Shown here: piece by piece, positions 8,786 through 18,551 of the stretch
How positions within the stretch are numbered: position 1 is the stretch's first letter
How the letters are laid out: each line of letters opens with the position of its first letter
Source: Prevotella sp.
GTDB lineage: Bacteria > Bacteroidota > Bacteroidia > Bacteroidales > Bacteroidaceae
Length of the DNA stretch: 64,000 nt
Reading direction: 5' to 3'
Assembly: GCA_017538105.1 (NCBI GenBank)
Contig: JAFYJN010000026.1
Coordinates: 18,897-82,896 of the forward strand
Notes under the pieces: model-generated
The model's database searches: none
Told to the model about the DNA's origin: nothing
The model's input: the letters and a program-made list of their open reading frames with translations, nothing else
Made by a program: the position numbers and the translations under genes

Positions 8786-8824
8786 ATTAAGTTGCTTGTG
8801 ATAAATCACTCCGTTCTGCGAGGA

Positions 8825-9583
8825 CTAGTCGTTCAACTTCGCCTTGATAAACTCGCGGTTCAGGCGGGCGATGTTGGCGATGGTCTCATTCTTCGGGCAG
8901 ACGGCCTCGCAGGCGCGGGTGTTCGTGCAGTTGCCGAAGCCCAGCTCATCCATGCGGGCAATCATCGCCTTGGCACGCTTGGCGGCCTCGGGACGACCCT
9001 GCGGCAGCAGAGCCAACTGTGAAACCTTCGAGCTCACGAAGAGCATGGCAGAGCCGTTCTTGCAGGCAGCGACGCAAGCACCGCAGCCGATGCAGCTGGC
9101 GCAGTCCATGGCCTCGTCAGCATCCTGTTTGGGGATGAGGATGGCATTGGCATCCTGAGCCTGACCTGTGCGGACGGTGGTGTAGCCACCAGCCTGGATG
9201 ATCTTATCGAAAGCGTTGCGGTCAACCATACAGTCCTTGATGACGGGGAAGCCGGCGGAGCGCCATGGCTCGACGGTGATGACATCGCCGTCGTTGAAGC
9301 GGCGCATGTAGAGCTGGCAGGTGGTGGCACCGCGCTCTGTCTTGCCGTGCGGCGTACCGTTGATATAGAGCGAGCACATGCCGCAGATACCTTCGCGGCA
9401 GTCGTGGTCGAACACGAAGGGTTCCTTGCCTTCGTTGATCAGTTCCTCATTCAGGATGTCAAGCATCTCGAGGAAAGAAGTGTCATCAGGGATGTCCTTC
9501 ATCTCATGGGTATCGAAGTGTCCCGCATCTTTCGGACCGTTCTGACGCCAAAATTTGATGGTGAATGAAATGTTTTTAGCCAT
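8825..9583 (-). CDS. sdhB: Succinate dehydrogenase/fumarate reductase iron-sulfur subunit
   Basis: A 252-aa electron-transfer subunit linking the flavoprotein to the membrane cytochrome b. The plant-type [2Fe-2S] ligands are visible in [21 protein letters not shown] (residues about 61-80) with a further Cys at the TTCQLYMRR stretch. The bacterial ferredoxin half has [15 protein letters not shown] (about 143-157) and [15 protein letters not shown] (about 202-216), ligands for the [4Fe-4S] and [3Fe-4S] clusters. Length is normal for the Bacteroidetes SdhB/FrdB family. In such anaerobes the enzyme mainly runs as fumarate reductase, making succinate. Unusually, the gene is separated from sdhA by an inserted four-helix-bundle gene. 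Confidence 0.95.
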   Translation of the reverse strand: MAKNISFTIKFWRQNGPKDAGHFDTHEMKDIPDDTSFLEMLDILNEELINEGKEPFVFDHDCREGICGMCSLYINGTPHGKTERGATTCQLYMRRFNDGDVITVEPWRSAGFPVIKDCMVDRNAFDKIIQAGGYTTVRTGQAQDANAILIPKQDADEAMDCASCIGCGACVAACKNGSAMLFVSSKVSQLALLPQGRPEAAKRAKAMIARMDELGFGNCTNTRACEAVCPKNETIANIARLNREFIKAKLND

Positions 9584-9585
9584 AA

Positions 9586-9706
9586 TTATTTGGTCGTTTG
9601 GTGGATTGGTCGTTTGGTCATTTGGGGAAGTTACCTTGGGGTTGGTGGGTTGGTTGTTTGGGGAAGTTACCTTGGGGTTGGTTGTTTCAGTGAACGATTC
9701 ATCAAC
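9586..9706. repeat. Short repeats flanking the four-helix-bundle gene on the sdhB side
   Basis: A 26-bp unit occurs twice without change (9621-9646 and 9657-9682; core GGGGAAGTTACCTTGGGG). Next to it TTGGTCGTTT occurs at 9590-9599 and 9606-9615. The reverse complement AAACGACCAA is found at 10106-10115 on the far side of the four-helix-bundle gene, with a variant AAACGACTAA at 10098-10107. The gene is therefore bracketed by inverted repeats. Confidence 0.65.
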
Positions 9707-10084
9707 CTATTTCCCATCTAATGGAGTCAGCCTTGACTTTACTGAACTAATCAGAGCATTTAACTGTTTCCATACTGATGTAACCCTTTCAGACATTTCT
9801 TCGTATAAATCCTGACTTATATATCCTAAATTCAGACACAACATTAACTGAGTCTCAATCTCAGACATTGAGCCAGAAGAAATCCGCAGAAAATGTAGTT
9901 TCTCTCTGTCTGTGCCTCTTGCATAGCCTTCAGCGATATTGGAGGGAACAGAAACTGCTGCACGTCGAATCTGCGATACCAATCCAAAGAGTTCGTCTTT
10001 TGGAAAGGTCTTGGTCATCATATATATAGATGTAACCATCTCTATGCTCTGTTGCCATACTCGCAGATTCTTGTGGGTTTCCAT
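9707..10084 (-). CDS. Four-helix-bundle protein of the S23/23S rRNA intervening-sequence family
   Basis: A 125-aa helical protein. The pattern METHKNLRVWQQSIEMVTSIYMMTKTFP, SQIRRAAVSVPSNIAEGYARG and FLRISSGSMSEIETQLMLC is the signature of the S23 family. These proteins were first found in intervening sequences of 23S rRNA and are related to the Avd proteins of diversity-generating retroelements. They form basic-surfaced pentamers; a cellular function is not established. Here the gene sits between sdhA (48 bp) and sdhB (123 bp), on the same strand, bracketed by short inverted repeats. That suggests insertion into the operon without stopping transcription. Confidence 0.85.
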   Translation of the reverse strand: METHKNLRVWQQSIEMVTSIYMMTKTFPKDELFGLVSQIRRAAVSVPSNIAEGYARGTDREKLHFLRISSGSMSEIETQLMLCLNLGYISQDLYEEMSERVTSVWKQLNALISSVKSRLTPLDGK

Positions 10085-10132
10085 AACTAATACCCCTAAA
10101 CGACTAAACGACCAATTTCCTAATCTACTAAA

Positions 10133-12112
<1,980 letters not shown>

Positions 12113-12158
12113 GTTTTTCAAATATTATGGAATTGAAAAATAAAATTGAATTAAAAGG

Positions 12159-13001
12159 TTAGCGTTCGGCCTGAGCCTTGGGGCAGTCAGCTTTTTCCTT
12201 ACAGCAGTCAGCCTTGGCCTTGTCGCAACCGGCATGGGCCTTGTCACAATCACCATGGGCCTTGTCACAGGGAGCCTGCATCATACATTCGGTCTGAGCC
12301 TTGCATTTAGCGGCCTTGCAGAGGCTGGGGGTGCATTTGAAAGCGAAAGCGAGCACCACCACGATGAAACCAGCAACGAGCAATGTCACGAAGATATTCC
12401 CGATGGTCTTCCAGCGTTTGAACCAAACCTTACCATTCCATCCGAGGGTCTGCATAGCACTCCAGAAGCCGTGAGTGAGGTGGAACCAGAGGGCGACGAG
12501 CCAAATGACATACAGCACCACATAGACAGGGTTGCCGAAAGTGGTGACAATCTTTCCAAAACCGTCAGCGGGAGCGGGGTCGTTGTGCAGACAGGGAAAC
12601 AACTCGGCAAACATCATGTTGTACCAGAAGTTCCACAGGTGGAGCAACAGACCCAGCACGATGATGAGACCCAGCACAAGCATGTTTTTGGAAGCCCATT
12701 CCACCTTGCCGGCATTCACCGTCGTCGACACCTCATAGCGGTTGTCGCCACGGGCGCGCCTGTTCTGTGCGGTGAGGATGAAGGCGTAGACAATGTGGAT
12801 GACAGCCAAAGCCGCCAAGGCCAGTGTCGCCGCCACAGCATACCAGTTGGCACCGAGCAGTTCGCAGATCGTATTATAAGCATGACCTGAGAACAGCGCA
12901 ACGATGTTCATGCAACAGTGGAACGTCAAAAACAAGATCAGCGCAATGCCAGTGACTGACATCACTACTTTTCTACCAATTGATGAATTAATTAACCACA
13001 T
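12159..13001 (-). CDS. sdhC: Succinate dehydrogenase/fumarate reductase cytochrome b subunit with Cys-rich tail
   Basis: A 280-aa membrane anchor of the Bacteroidetes single-polypeptide, di-heme type. Five hydrophobic segments are visible (about residues 12-36, 53-78, 107-127, 155-178 and 205-225) with candidate heme histidines (FHCCMNIV, HIVYAF, LHLWNF, FHLTHGFW). First gene of sdhCAB. After the last membrane helix comes an unusual tail of about 58 residues with ten cysteines. Its core repeats every seven residues (CDKAHGD, CDKAHAG, CDKAKAD, CCKEKAD). The tail is not part of the core fold and might bind metal or heme; its function is unknown. Confidence 0.9.
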   Translation of the reverse strand: MWLINSSIGRKVVMSVTGIALILFLTFHCCMNIVALFSGHAYNTICELLGANWYAVAATLALAALAVIHIVYAFILTAQNRRARGDNRYEVSTTVNAGKVEWASKNMLVLGLIIVLGLLLHLWNFWYNMMFAELFPCLHNDPAPADGFGKIVTTFGNPVYVVLYVIWLVALWFHLTHGFWSAMQTLGWNGKVWFKRWKTIGNIFVTLLVAGFIVVVLAFAFKCTPSLCKAAKCKAQTECMMQAPCDKAHGDCDKAHAGCDKAKADCCKEKADCPKAQAER

Positions 13002-13128
13002 AAAAGTTTGATATTTAAAAAATTATAAATTATTGACGAAAGCGTTTCTATGAGTAATAGACTTGGATTAACAGACAAAAAAGCCCTCCATACCACTATT
13101 TAGGTATCGGAAAGACCCATAACGTCTG

Positions 13129-13159
13129 CAAAAATACTATAATTTAATGATATTTCAAA
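13129..13159 (-). promoter_or_regulatory. sdhCAB operon promoter
   Basis: On the minus strand TTTG (13156-13159), a 19-bp spacer and TATTTTTG (13129-13136) match the Bacteroidetes promoter exactly. The predicted leader to the sdhC ATG is about 120 nt and contains a small hairpin (GATACC/GGTATG near 13092-13108). Confidence 0.65.
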
Positions 13160-13178
13160 GTATTTAGCAAAAAAAGAG

Positions 13179-13186
13179 TAACTTTG
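13179..13186 (+). promoter_or_regulatory. -7 box (TAACTTTG) of mnmG
   Basis: TAACTTTG lies 25 bp before the mnmG ATG, divergent from the sdh promoter. No clear -33 TTTG is present at 19-20 bp, so this rests on the -7 box. Confidence 0.45.
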
Positions 13187-13211
13187 CACCGAAGAAAAAC
13201 AAACACCACGG

Positions 13212-15083
13212 ATGAACCCTTCCTATGATGTGATCGTCATCGGCGCTGGACACGCCGGATGCGAGGCGGCCTGCGCGGCAGCCCGTATAGGTGCGCACAC
13301 CCTGCTCATCACCATGGACATGAACAAAATCGCGCAGATGTCTTGCAACCCCGCTGTGGGAGGCATCGCCAAAGGACAGATTGTGCGTGAGATAGATGCC
13401 ATGGGGGGACAAATGGGTCTGGTGACCGACGCCACGGCCATACAGTTCCGCATGCTCAACATGTCGAAGGGACCGGCGGTGTGGAGTCCCAGGGCCCAAT
13501 GCGACCGTGGGAAGTTCATCTGGAAATGGAGGGAGACGCTTGACCATACACCGAACCTCGACATCTGGCAGGACCAGGTGGAAGAGCTGTTGGTGGAGGA
13601 CTGCGAGGCCACGGGTGTGAAAACCATCTGGGGCGCCACGTTCCACGCCAAGAGCATCGTGCTCACGGCAGGCACGTTCCTCAACGGACTGATGCACATC
13701 GGACCGCGCCAGGTGGAAGGTGGGCGCATCGCCGAGCCGGCGGCACATCACCTCACCGAGAGCATCACACGCCATGGCATACGCAGCGACAGGATGAAGA
13801 CGGGCACACCGGTGAGAATCGACCGCCGCACGGTGCATTTCGAAGATATGGAGAGACAGGACGGCGAGGACTCGTTCCACCAGTTCAGTTTCCTCAACAA
13901 ACACCGCCAGTTGCCACAGTTGCCGTGCTGGATATGCTACACCAACCCCGAGGTGCACACCACCCTGATGGCGGGCATTGGACAGTCGCCACTCTACAAC
14001 GGACAGATACAAAGCATCGGTCCGCGCTACTGTCCATCGATAGAAACCAAGCTGGTGACTTTCCCCGAAAGGGAACAGCACCTACTTTTCCTCGAACCGG
14101 AAGGAGAGAACACCAACGAGATGTATCTCAACGGCTTCTCGTCGAGTATGCCCATGGACGTGCAGATAGAGGCGCTACGGCATATCCCCGCCCTGCGCGA
14201 CGTGAAGGTGTACCGGCCAGGCTACGCCATCGAATACGATTTCTTCGACCCCACACAGCTGCACCACTCGCTGGAGTCGAAGGTCATCGGCGGCCTGTTC
14301 CTCGCTGGACAGGTCAACGGCACCACGGGGTATGAAGAGGCTGCGGGCCAAGGACTGGTGGCTGGCACCAATGCGGCCATCCACTGCGGCGGTGGCACAC
14401 CGCTCGTGCTCGGTCGCGACGAGAGCTACATCGGCGTGCTCATCGATGACCTGGTGACGAAGGGCGTCGACGAGCCTTACCGCATGTTCACCTCACGCGC
14501 CGAATACCGCGTGCTGCTACGGCAGGACGACGCCGACGAACGACTGACGGAGAAAGCTCATGCCATAGGTCTGGCGGACACCGTGCGACTGAACTGGTGG
14601 CTGGAGAAGAAAGAAGCCATCCATCGCATCATCGACTATTGCGAACACACACACGTGAAGGCGCCACAGGTGAACGCCATGCTCGAACGTCTGGACACCA
14701 CCCCACTCCACGGTGGCTGTCCGCTTATCGACATCCTCTGTCGACCCCAGGTGACCATCGCCGACGCCGCCGAACAACTGCCCGAATTGAAAGCACTGCT
14801 CGACGCACCCGAAAACCGACGCGAGGAGATTGCCGAGGGGGCGGAGATAAGACTCAAATACAAGGGCTATATCGACCGCGAACGGATGATGGCGGAAAAA
14901 ATGCGACGACTGGAAAACATCAAGATACGAGGCCATTTCGACTACGACAACCTCAACGCCATCTCCACCGAGGCGCGACAGAAGCTCAAACGCATCGACC
15001 CCGAAACACTCGCACAGGCCAGTCGCATACCCGGCGTGTCGCCAAGCGACATCAATGCCATGCTGGTGCTGATGGGAAGGTAA
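13212..15083 (+). CDS. mnmG: tRNA uridine-5-carboxymethylaminomethyl(34) synthesis enzyme MnmG
   Basis: A 623-aa FAD enzyme that, with MnmE, installs the carboxymethylaminomethyl group on wobble U34 of several tRNAs. The N-terminus has the dinucleotide-binding motif VIVIGAGHAGCEAACAAARIG. CNPAVGGIAKGQIVREIDAMGG, the LNMSKGPAVWSPRAQ stretch and GYEEAAGQGLVAGTNAA are family signatures. The C-terminal helical domain (about residues 550-623) includes RLENIKIRGHFDYDNL and ends ISRIPGVSPSDINAMLVLMGR-like. Length is standard. In many bacteria this gene (gidA) lies near the origin; here two parS sites follow within 1.1 kb of its stop codon. Confidence 0.97.
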   Translation: MNPSYDVIVIGAGHAGCEAACAAARIGAHTLLITMDMNKIAQMSCNPAVGGIAKGQIVREIDAMGGQMGLVTDATAIQFRMLNMSKGPAVWSPRAQCDRGKFIWKWRETLDHTPNLDIWQDQVEELLVEDCEATGVKTIWGATFHAKSIVLTAGTFLNGLMHIGPRQVEGGRIAEPAAHHLTESITRHGIRSDRMKTGTPVRIDRRTVHFEDMERQDGEDSFHQFSFLNKHRQLPQLPCWICYTNPEVHTTLMAGIGQSPLYNGQIQSIGPRYCPSIETKLVTFPEREQHLLFLEPEGENTNEMYLNGFSSSMPMDVQIEALRHIPALRDVKVYRPGYAIEYDFFDPTQLHHSLESKVIGGLFLAGQVNGTTGYEEAAGQGLVAGTNAAIHCGGGTPLVLGRDESYIGVLIDDLVTKGVDEPYRMFTSRAEYRVLLRQDDADERLTEKAHAIGLADTVRLNWWLEKKEAIHRIIDYCEHTHVKAPQVNAMLERLDTTPLHGGCPLIDILCRPQVTIADAAEQLPELKALLDAPENRREEIAEGAEIRLKYKGYIDRERMMAEKMRRLENIKIRGHFDYDNLNAISTEARQKLKRIDPETLAQASRIPGVSPSDINAMLVLMGR

Positions 15084-15094
15084 AAATACCCAAA

Positions 15095-15216
15095 CACCCA
15101 CCCCGGCCCTCCCAAAGGGAGGGAGAAATAAAGGGGGGAAACCCACCCCGGCCCTCCCCAAGGGAGGGAGAAATAAAAAGGTGGAATACCCACCCCAGCC
15201 CTCCCTAGGGAGGGAG
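15095..15216. repeat. Three tandem GC-rich palindromic units after mnmG
   Basis: Three units start at 15095, 15141 and 15188 (about 46-47 bp apart). Each begins CACCCCGGCCC or CACCCCAGCCC and carries a CCCTCCC/GGGAGGG inverted repeat that folds into a tight hairpin. The first lies 12 bp after the stop codon. Relatives occur at 15929, 27439, 27464, 50770 and 55079-55133. They may serve as transcript-end structures. The rest of 15084-15390 holds a purine-rich stretch and the parS site at 15354; I see no gene. Confidence 0.8.
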
Positions 15217-15353
15217 TTAAAAAAGGGGGAGGAAGGAAGATGGAGGAGGGTGAATGAGGAGAAAACGGTGCTGAAAAATCTTTACAAAACCTTACACGAC
15301 AACCCTTAAACCATTTTAATCTTTTCACTTTTTAATCTTTTAATTTTACCCAT

Positions 15354-15369
15354 TGTTTCACGTGGAACA
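15354..15369. promoter_or_regulatory. parS centromere-like site 1
   Basis: TGTTTCACGTGGAACA is the reverse complement of TGTTCCACGTGAAACA, the parS sequence bound by ParB/Spo0J in Bacillus and conserved in most bacterial phyla. It lies 22 bp before the apt start codon. Confidence 0.8.
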
Positions 15370-15390
15370 ATCCATTAAAACGAACATTAT

Positions 15391-15921
15391 ATGAACAACA
15401 AAATTCTATTGGACAACCTTCGCTGCATCCCCGACTTCCCGGAGAAGGGCATCAATTTCCGCGACGTGACCACCCTCTTCAAGAACGCCGAGTGCCTGCG
15501 CGTGATGGAGGACGAACTGTATGAAATTTACAAAGACAAAGGAATCACCAAGATCGTGGGCATCGAGAGCCGCGGCTTCGTGATGGCCTCCGCCTTGGCG
15601 GTGAAACTGGGTGCCGGCGTGGTGCTCTGCCGCAAGCCGGGCAAACTGCCCGCAGAGACGGTGCAGGAGAGCTACACCAAGGAATACGGCACAGACACCA
15701 TCGAGATACACAAGGACGCCATCACCCAGGACGACGTCATCCTGCTCCACGACGACCTGCTGGCCACTGGTGGCACGATGAAAGCAGCCTACGACCTGGT
15801 GAAGAAATTCAACCCCAAAAAGATCTACATGAACTTCATCATCGAGCTGGTGAACGAGGGGCTGAACGGCCGCGAAGCATTCGACAAAGATACGGAAATC
15901 ACCGCGCTGCTGGAGGTGTAA
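15391..15921 (+). CDS. apt: Adenine phosphoribosyltransferase
   Basis: A 176-aa purine salvage enzyme making AMP from adenine and PRPP. The start MNNKILLDNLRCIPDFPEKGINFRDVTTLF is the usual Apt N-terminus. GIESRGFVMASALAVKLGAGVVLCRKPGKLP (about residues 53-85) contains the adenine and flexible-loop region. DDVILLHDDLLATGGTMKAAYDL (about 112-133) is the PRPP-binding motif. Length is typical. It follows mnmG and precedes uvrC in the same direction, with parS sites on both sides. Confidence 0.95.
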   Translation: MNNKILLDNLRCIPDFPEKGINFRDVTTLFKNAECLRVMEDELYEIYKDKGITKIVGIESRGFVMASALAVKLGAGVVLCRKPGKLPAETVQESYTKEYGTDTIEIHKDAITQDDVILLHDDLLATGGTMKAAYDLVKKFNPKKIYMNFIIELVNEGLNGREAFDKDTEITALLEV

Positions 15922-15928
15922 TACCAGA

Positions 15929-15959
15929 CACCCACCCCGGCCCTCCCCAAGGGAGGGAG
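15929..15959. repeat. GC-rich palindromic unit after apt
   Basis: One copy of the CACCCCGGCCC...CCCTCCCC-AAGGGAGGG unit, starting eight bases after the apt stop codon. It continues into a GTTAAGGGGTGAGGGGTGAG run (15961-15993) that is repeated after the unit at 27464. Confidence 0.75.
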
Positions 15960-16040
15960 CGTTAAGGGGTGAGGGGTGAGGGGTGAGAGATATGCCAAGA
16001 GCAGGGGCAAGGGGCAAGAGAATGGCCTGGAGTAGAATTA

Positions 16041-16150
16041 GGCGCTTCTGGGATTTTCTAGGGCTCCCTAGGTGCTCCTAAGTTTTCCTAGGGCTTCCTA
16101 AGTGCTTCTAGGTATTCCTAAGCTTTCCTATGTGTTTCTAGGCACTCTTA
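16041..16150. repeat. Eleven-unit array with exact 10-bp period (TTCCTAGG type)
   Basis: Eleven consecutive 10-bp units run without a break. Nine of them end in CTA (for example GGGCTTCCTA, AGTGCTTCTA, GGTATTCCTA); the first ends in CTG and the last in TTA. Most units begin GG or AG. The units vary in the middle, but the phase never slips, so the repeat tracks roughly one DNA helical turn. It lies between apt and uvrC and ends nine bases before the second parS site. No reading frame explains it. Confidence 0.75.
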
Positions 16151-16158
16151 AAAGAAAA

Positions 16159-16174
16159 AGTTTCACGTGAAACA
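16159..16174. promoter_or_regulatory. parS centromere-like site 2
   Basis: AGTTTCACGTGAAACA contains the perfect palindrome GTTTCACGTGAAAC (16160-16173) and differs from the parS consensus TGTTTCACGTGAAACA at one outer base. It lies 12 bp before the uvrC ATG and 805 bp from the first site. Confidence 0.75.
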
Positions 16175-16186
16175 ACCGTCTTGTTC

Positions 16187-18019
16187 ATGACCAAGGAAGA
16201 AAACGAGAAAAGGCTCCAAAAGCTGAAAGACATCGTGCTGAACATGCCCGAGAAGCCGGGCAGCTATCAGTTCTACGATGCCGATGGAACCATCATCTAC
16301 GTGGGGAAAGCCAAGAGTCTCAAGCGCAGGGTTTCCTCCTATTTCCACAAAGAGGTGGACAGGTTCAAGACGAAGGTGCTCGTTTCCAAGATACACGACA
16401 TCACCTACACGGTGGTGAAGACGGAAGAAGACGCGTTGTTGCTGGAAAACAGTCTCATCAAGAAATACAACCCACGCTACAATGTCCTTCTTAAGGACGG
16501 AAAGACCTACCCCAGCATCTGCGTGACGAAAGAAGAGTTCCCCAGGGTTTTCAAGACGAGAGTCATCAACAAAAAAGGGGGCCAATATTTCGGTCCGTAC
16601 AGCAACGTGGCGAGCATGTACGCGGTGCTCGAACTCATCCATAAAGTGTACAAGCCACGTACCTGTCGACTGCCGCTCACCGAAGAAGGCATCCGCAGGG
16701 GGGCGTTCAGGACCTGTCTGGAATACCACCTCCACAACTGCTACGGACCATGTGTGGGCAAGCAGACGAAGGAGTCCTATCTAGACAGCATAGAACAAGC
16801 GAAAGAAATCCTCAAAGGCAACACACGCGAGATTTCCGACCTTCTCTACGAACGCATGCAGGAGAAGGCTGAAAGACTGGAATTTGAAGAGGCGGAAATC
16901 CTCAAACAGCAATACCTGTTGGTGCGCAACTATTGCGCGAAGAGCGAGGTGGTGAGCCACACCGTCAACAACATCGACGTTTTCTCCATCGTCAACGACG
17001 ACGTGGACAAGATGGCGTTCATCAACTACATGCATGTGGCCAACGGCAGCATCAACCAAGCGTTCACTTTCGAATACAAACGCAAGATCAACGAGACCGA
17101 CGAGGAATTGCTCACCATGGCCATTCCCCAGATACGCGAACGATTCGGCTCAGAGGCAAAAGAAATCGTGGTGCCATTTGAGCTGGAATGGAACATGGGC
17201 GACATCACCTTCACCATCCCTCAACGAGGCGAGAAACGACACCTGCTGGAGTTGTCGACGATGAACGGCAAACAGTACAAAGTGGACCGCCTGAAACGCT
17301 CGGAAAAACTGAATCCGGAGCAGAAAACCACCCGTCTGATGAAAGAGTTGCAACAGGTGTTGGGCATGAAAAAGATGCCTTACCAGATTGAATGTTTTGA
17401 CAACAGCAATATCAGCGGCGCGGACGCCGTAGCAGGATGTGTGGTGTTCAAGGGGATGAAACCGAGCAAAAAAGACTACCGTAAATATATCATCAAGACG
17501 GTGGTGGGACCTGACGACTACGCATCGATGCAGGAAGTGGTGCGGCGACGCTACTCACGGATGATGGAAGAGGGCACTCCCCTACCCGACCTCCTCATCA
17601 CCGACGGAGGAAAAGGACAGATGGAGGTGGTACGGCAGGTGGTGGAAGACGAGTTACACCTTGACATCGCCATCGCCGGCCTGGCCAAGGACGACAAACA
17701 CCGCACCAATGAACTGTTGTACGGCTTCCCACCCGTAGTCGTGGGGATGAAGACCAACTCCGAACTCTTCCATGCCCTCACACGTATCCAAGACGAGGTG
17801 CACCGCTATGCCATCACCTTCCACCGCGACAAGAGGAGCAAACATGCCGTACAGTCGGAACTGGACAATATCAAAGGCATCGGACCGAAGACAAAAGAGG
17901 CACTGCTCACACATTTCAAGACCGTGAAAAGGATTCGCGAGGCGGATATTGAAGAGGTGAAGGCTGTCATAGGAGCCAAAAAGGGGGAGTTGCTTTGGCA
18001 ACAACTGCACGGAGAATAG
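16187..18019 (+). CDS. uvrC: Excinuclease ABC subunit C
   Basis: A 610-aa nuclease that makes both incisions in nucleotide excision repair. The ATG at 16187 (MTKEENEKRLQKLKDIVL) is chosen over a TTG two codons earlier. A GIY-YIG domain occupies about residues 20-100 (KPGSYQFYDADGTIIYVGKAKSLKRRVSSYF). A UVR motif follows near 205-240 (EKAERLEFEEAEILKQQ). The UvrC RNase-H-like domain is about 370-530 (IECFDNSNISGADAVAGCVVF, LLITDGGKGQMEVV). Tandem helix-hairpin-helix motifs end the protein (IKGIGPKTKEALLTHFKTVKRIREA). Complete and of normal length. Confidence 0.96.
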   Translation: MTKEENEKRLQKLKDIVLNMPEKPGSYQFYDADGTIIYVGKAKSLKRRVSSYFHKEVDRFKTKVLVSKIHDITYTVVKTEEDALLLENSLIKKYNPRYNVLLKDGKTYPSICVTKEEFPRVFKTRVINKKGGQYFGPYSNVASMYAVLELIHKVYKPRTCRLPLTEEGIRRGAFRTCLEYHLHNCYGPCVGKQTKESYLDSIEQAKEILKGNTREISDLLYERMQEKAERLEFEEAEILKQQYLLVRNYCAKSEVVSHTVNNIDVFSIVNDDVDKMAFINYMHVANGSINQAFTFEYKRKINETDEELLTMAIPQIRERFGSEAKEIVVPFELEWNMGDITFTIPQRGEKRHLLELSTMNGKQYKVDRLKRSEKLNPEQKTTRLMKELQQVLGMKKMPYQIECFDNSNISGADAVAGCVVFKGMKPSKKDYRKYIIKTVVGPDDYASMQEVVRRRYSRMMEEGTPLPDLLITDGGKGQMEVVRQVVEDELHLDIAIAGLAKDDKHRTNELLYGFPPVVVGMKTNSELFHALTRIQDEVHRYAITFHRDKRSKHAVQSELDNIKGIGPKTKEALLTHFKTVKRIREADIEEVKAVIGAKKGELLWQQLHGE

Positions 18020-18086
18020 ATGTCCGAATAGGACCACGATTGAAAGAAAAAAACCGGAAAAACATCATATACTCGAAAACTTTTTG

Positions 18087-18094
18087 TATTTTTG
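18087..18094 (+). promoter_or_regulatory. -7 box (TATTTTTG) four bases before the dtd start
   Basis: TATTTTTG followed by TGGC and then ATG reproduces the arrangement seen at 5142-5156. If used, transcription would begin about at the dtd ATG. No -33 TTTG at 19-20 bp is evident, so read-through from uvrC is an alternative. Confidence 0.4.
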
Positions 18095-18098
18095 TGGC

Positions 18099-18551
18099 AT
18101 GAGAGTAGTCATACAACGAGTGAGAAACGCCAAGGTACACATCACTGACGTCCCCACGGCAGAGATAGGCCAAGGGCTGCTGGTGTTGCTTGGCGTAGGG
18201 ACCGACGATGGCAAGGAAGATGTGGACTGGTTGGTAAAGAAAATAGCCGCCTTACGCATTTTTGACGATGACGAAGGGGTGATGAACCGCTCTGTGATGG
18301 ACATAGAAGGCGATATCATGGTGGTGAGTCAGTTCACGCTCATGGCATCGACGAAAAAAGGCAACCGGCCATCATGGATCCATGCCGCTCCGCATAGTCT
18401 GGCCATTCCGATGTATGAGCTGTTCTGCCAGGAGATGGGCAAAGCCCTCGGCAAACCTGTGGCAACGGGACAGTTTGGCGCCAATATGCAGGTGGAACTG
18501 ACCAATGACGGTCCCGTAACCATCATCATAGACTCGAAAAACAAGACATAA
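18099..18551 (+). CDS. dtd: D-aminoacyl-tRNA deacylase
   Basis: A 150-aa proofreading enzyme that removes D-amino acids wrongly attached to tRNA. MRVVIQRVRNAKVHI is the standard N-terminus and fixes the start at 18099. The catalytic-pocket motif SQFTLMASTKKGNRPSW is at about residues 76-92, and the cross-subunit GPVTIIIDSKN at the C-terminus contains the Gly-cisPro-type motif region. Length is typical. The stop codon overlaps the next start by one base. Confidence 0.95.
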   Translation: MRVVIQRVRNAKVHITDVPTAEIGQGLLVLLGVGTDDGKEDVDWLVKKIAALRIFDDDEGVMNRSVMDIEGDIMVVSQFTLMASTKKGNRPSWIHAAPHSLAIPMYELFCQEMGKALGKPVATGQFGANMQVELTNDGPVTIIIDSKNKT

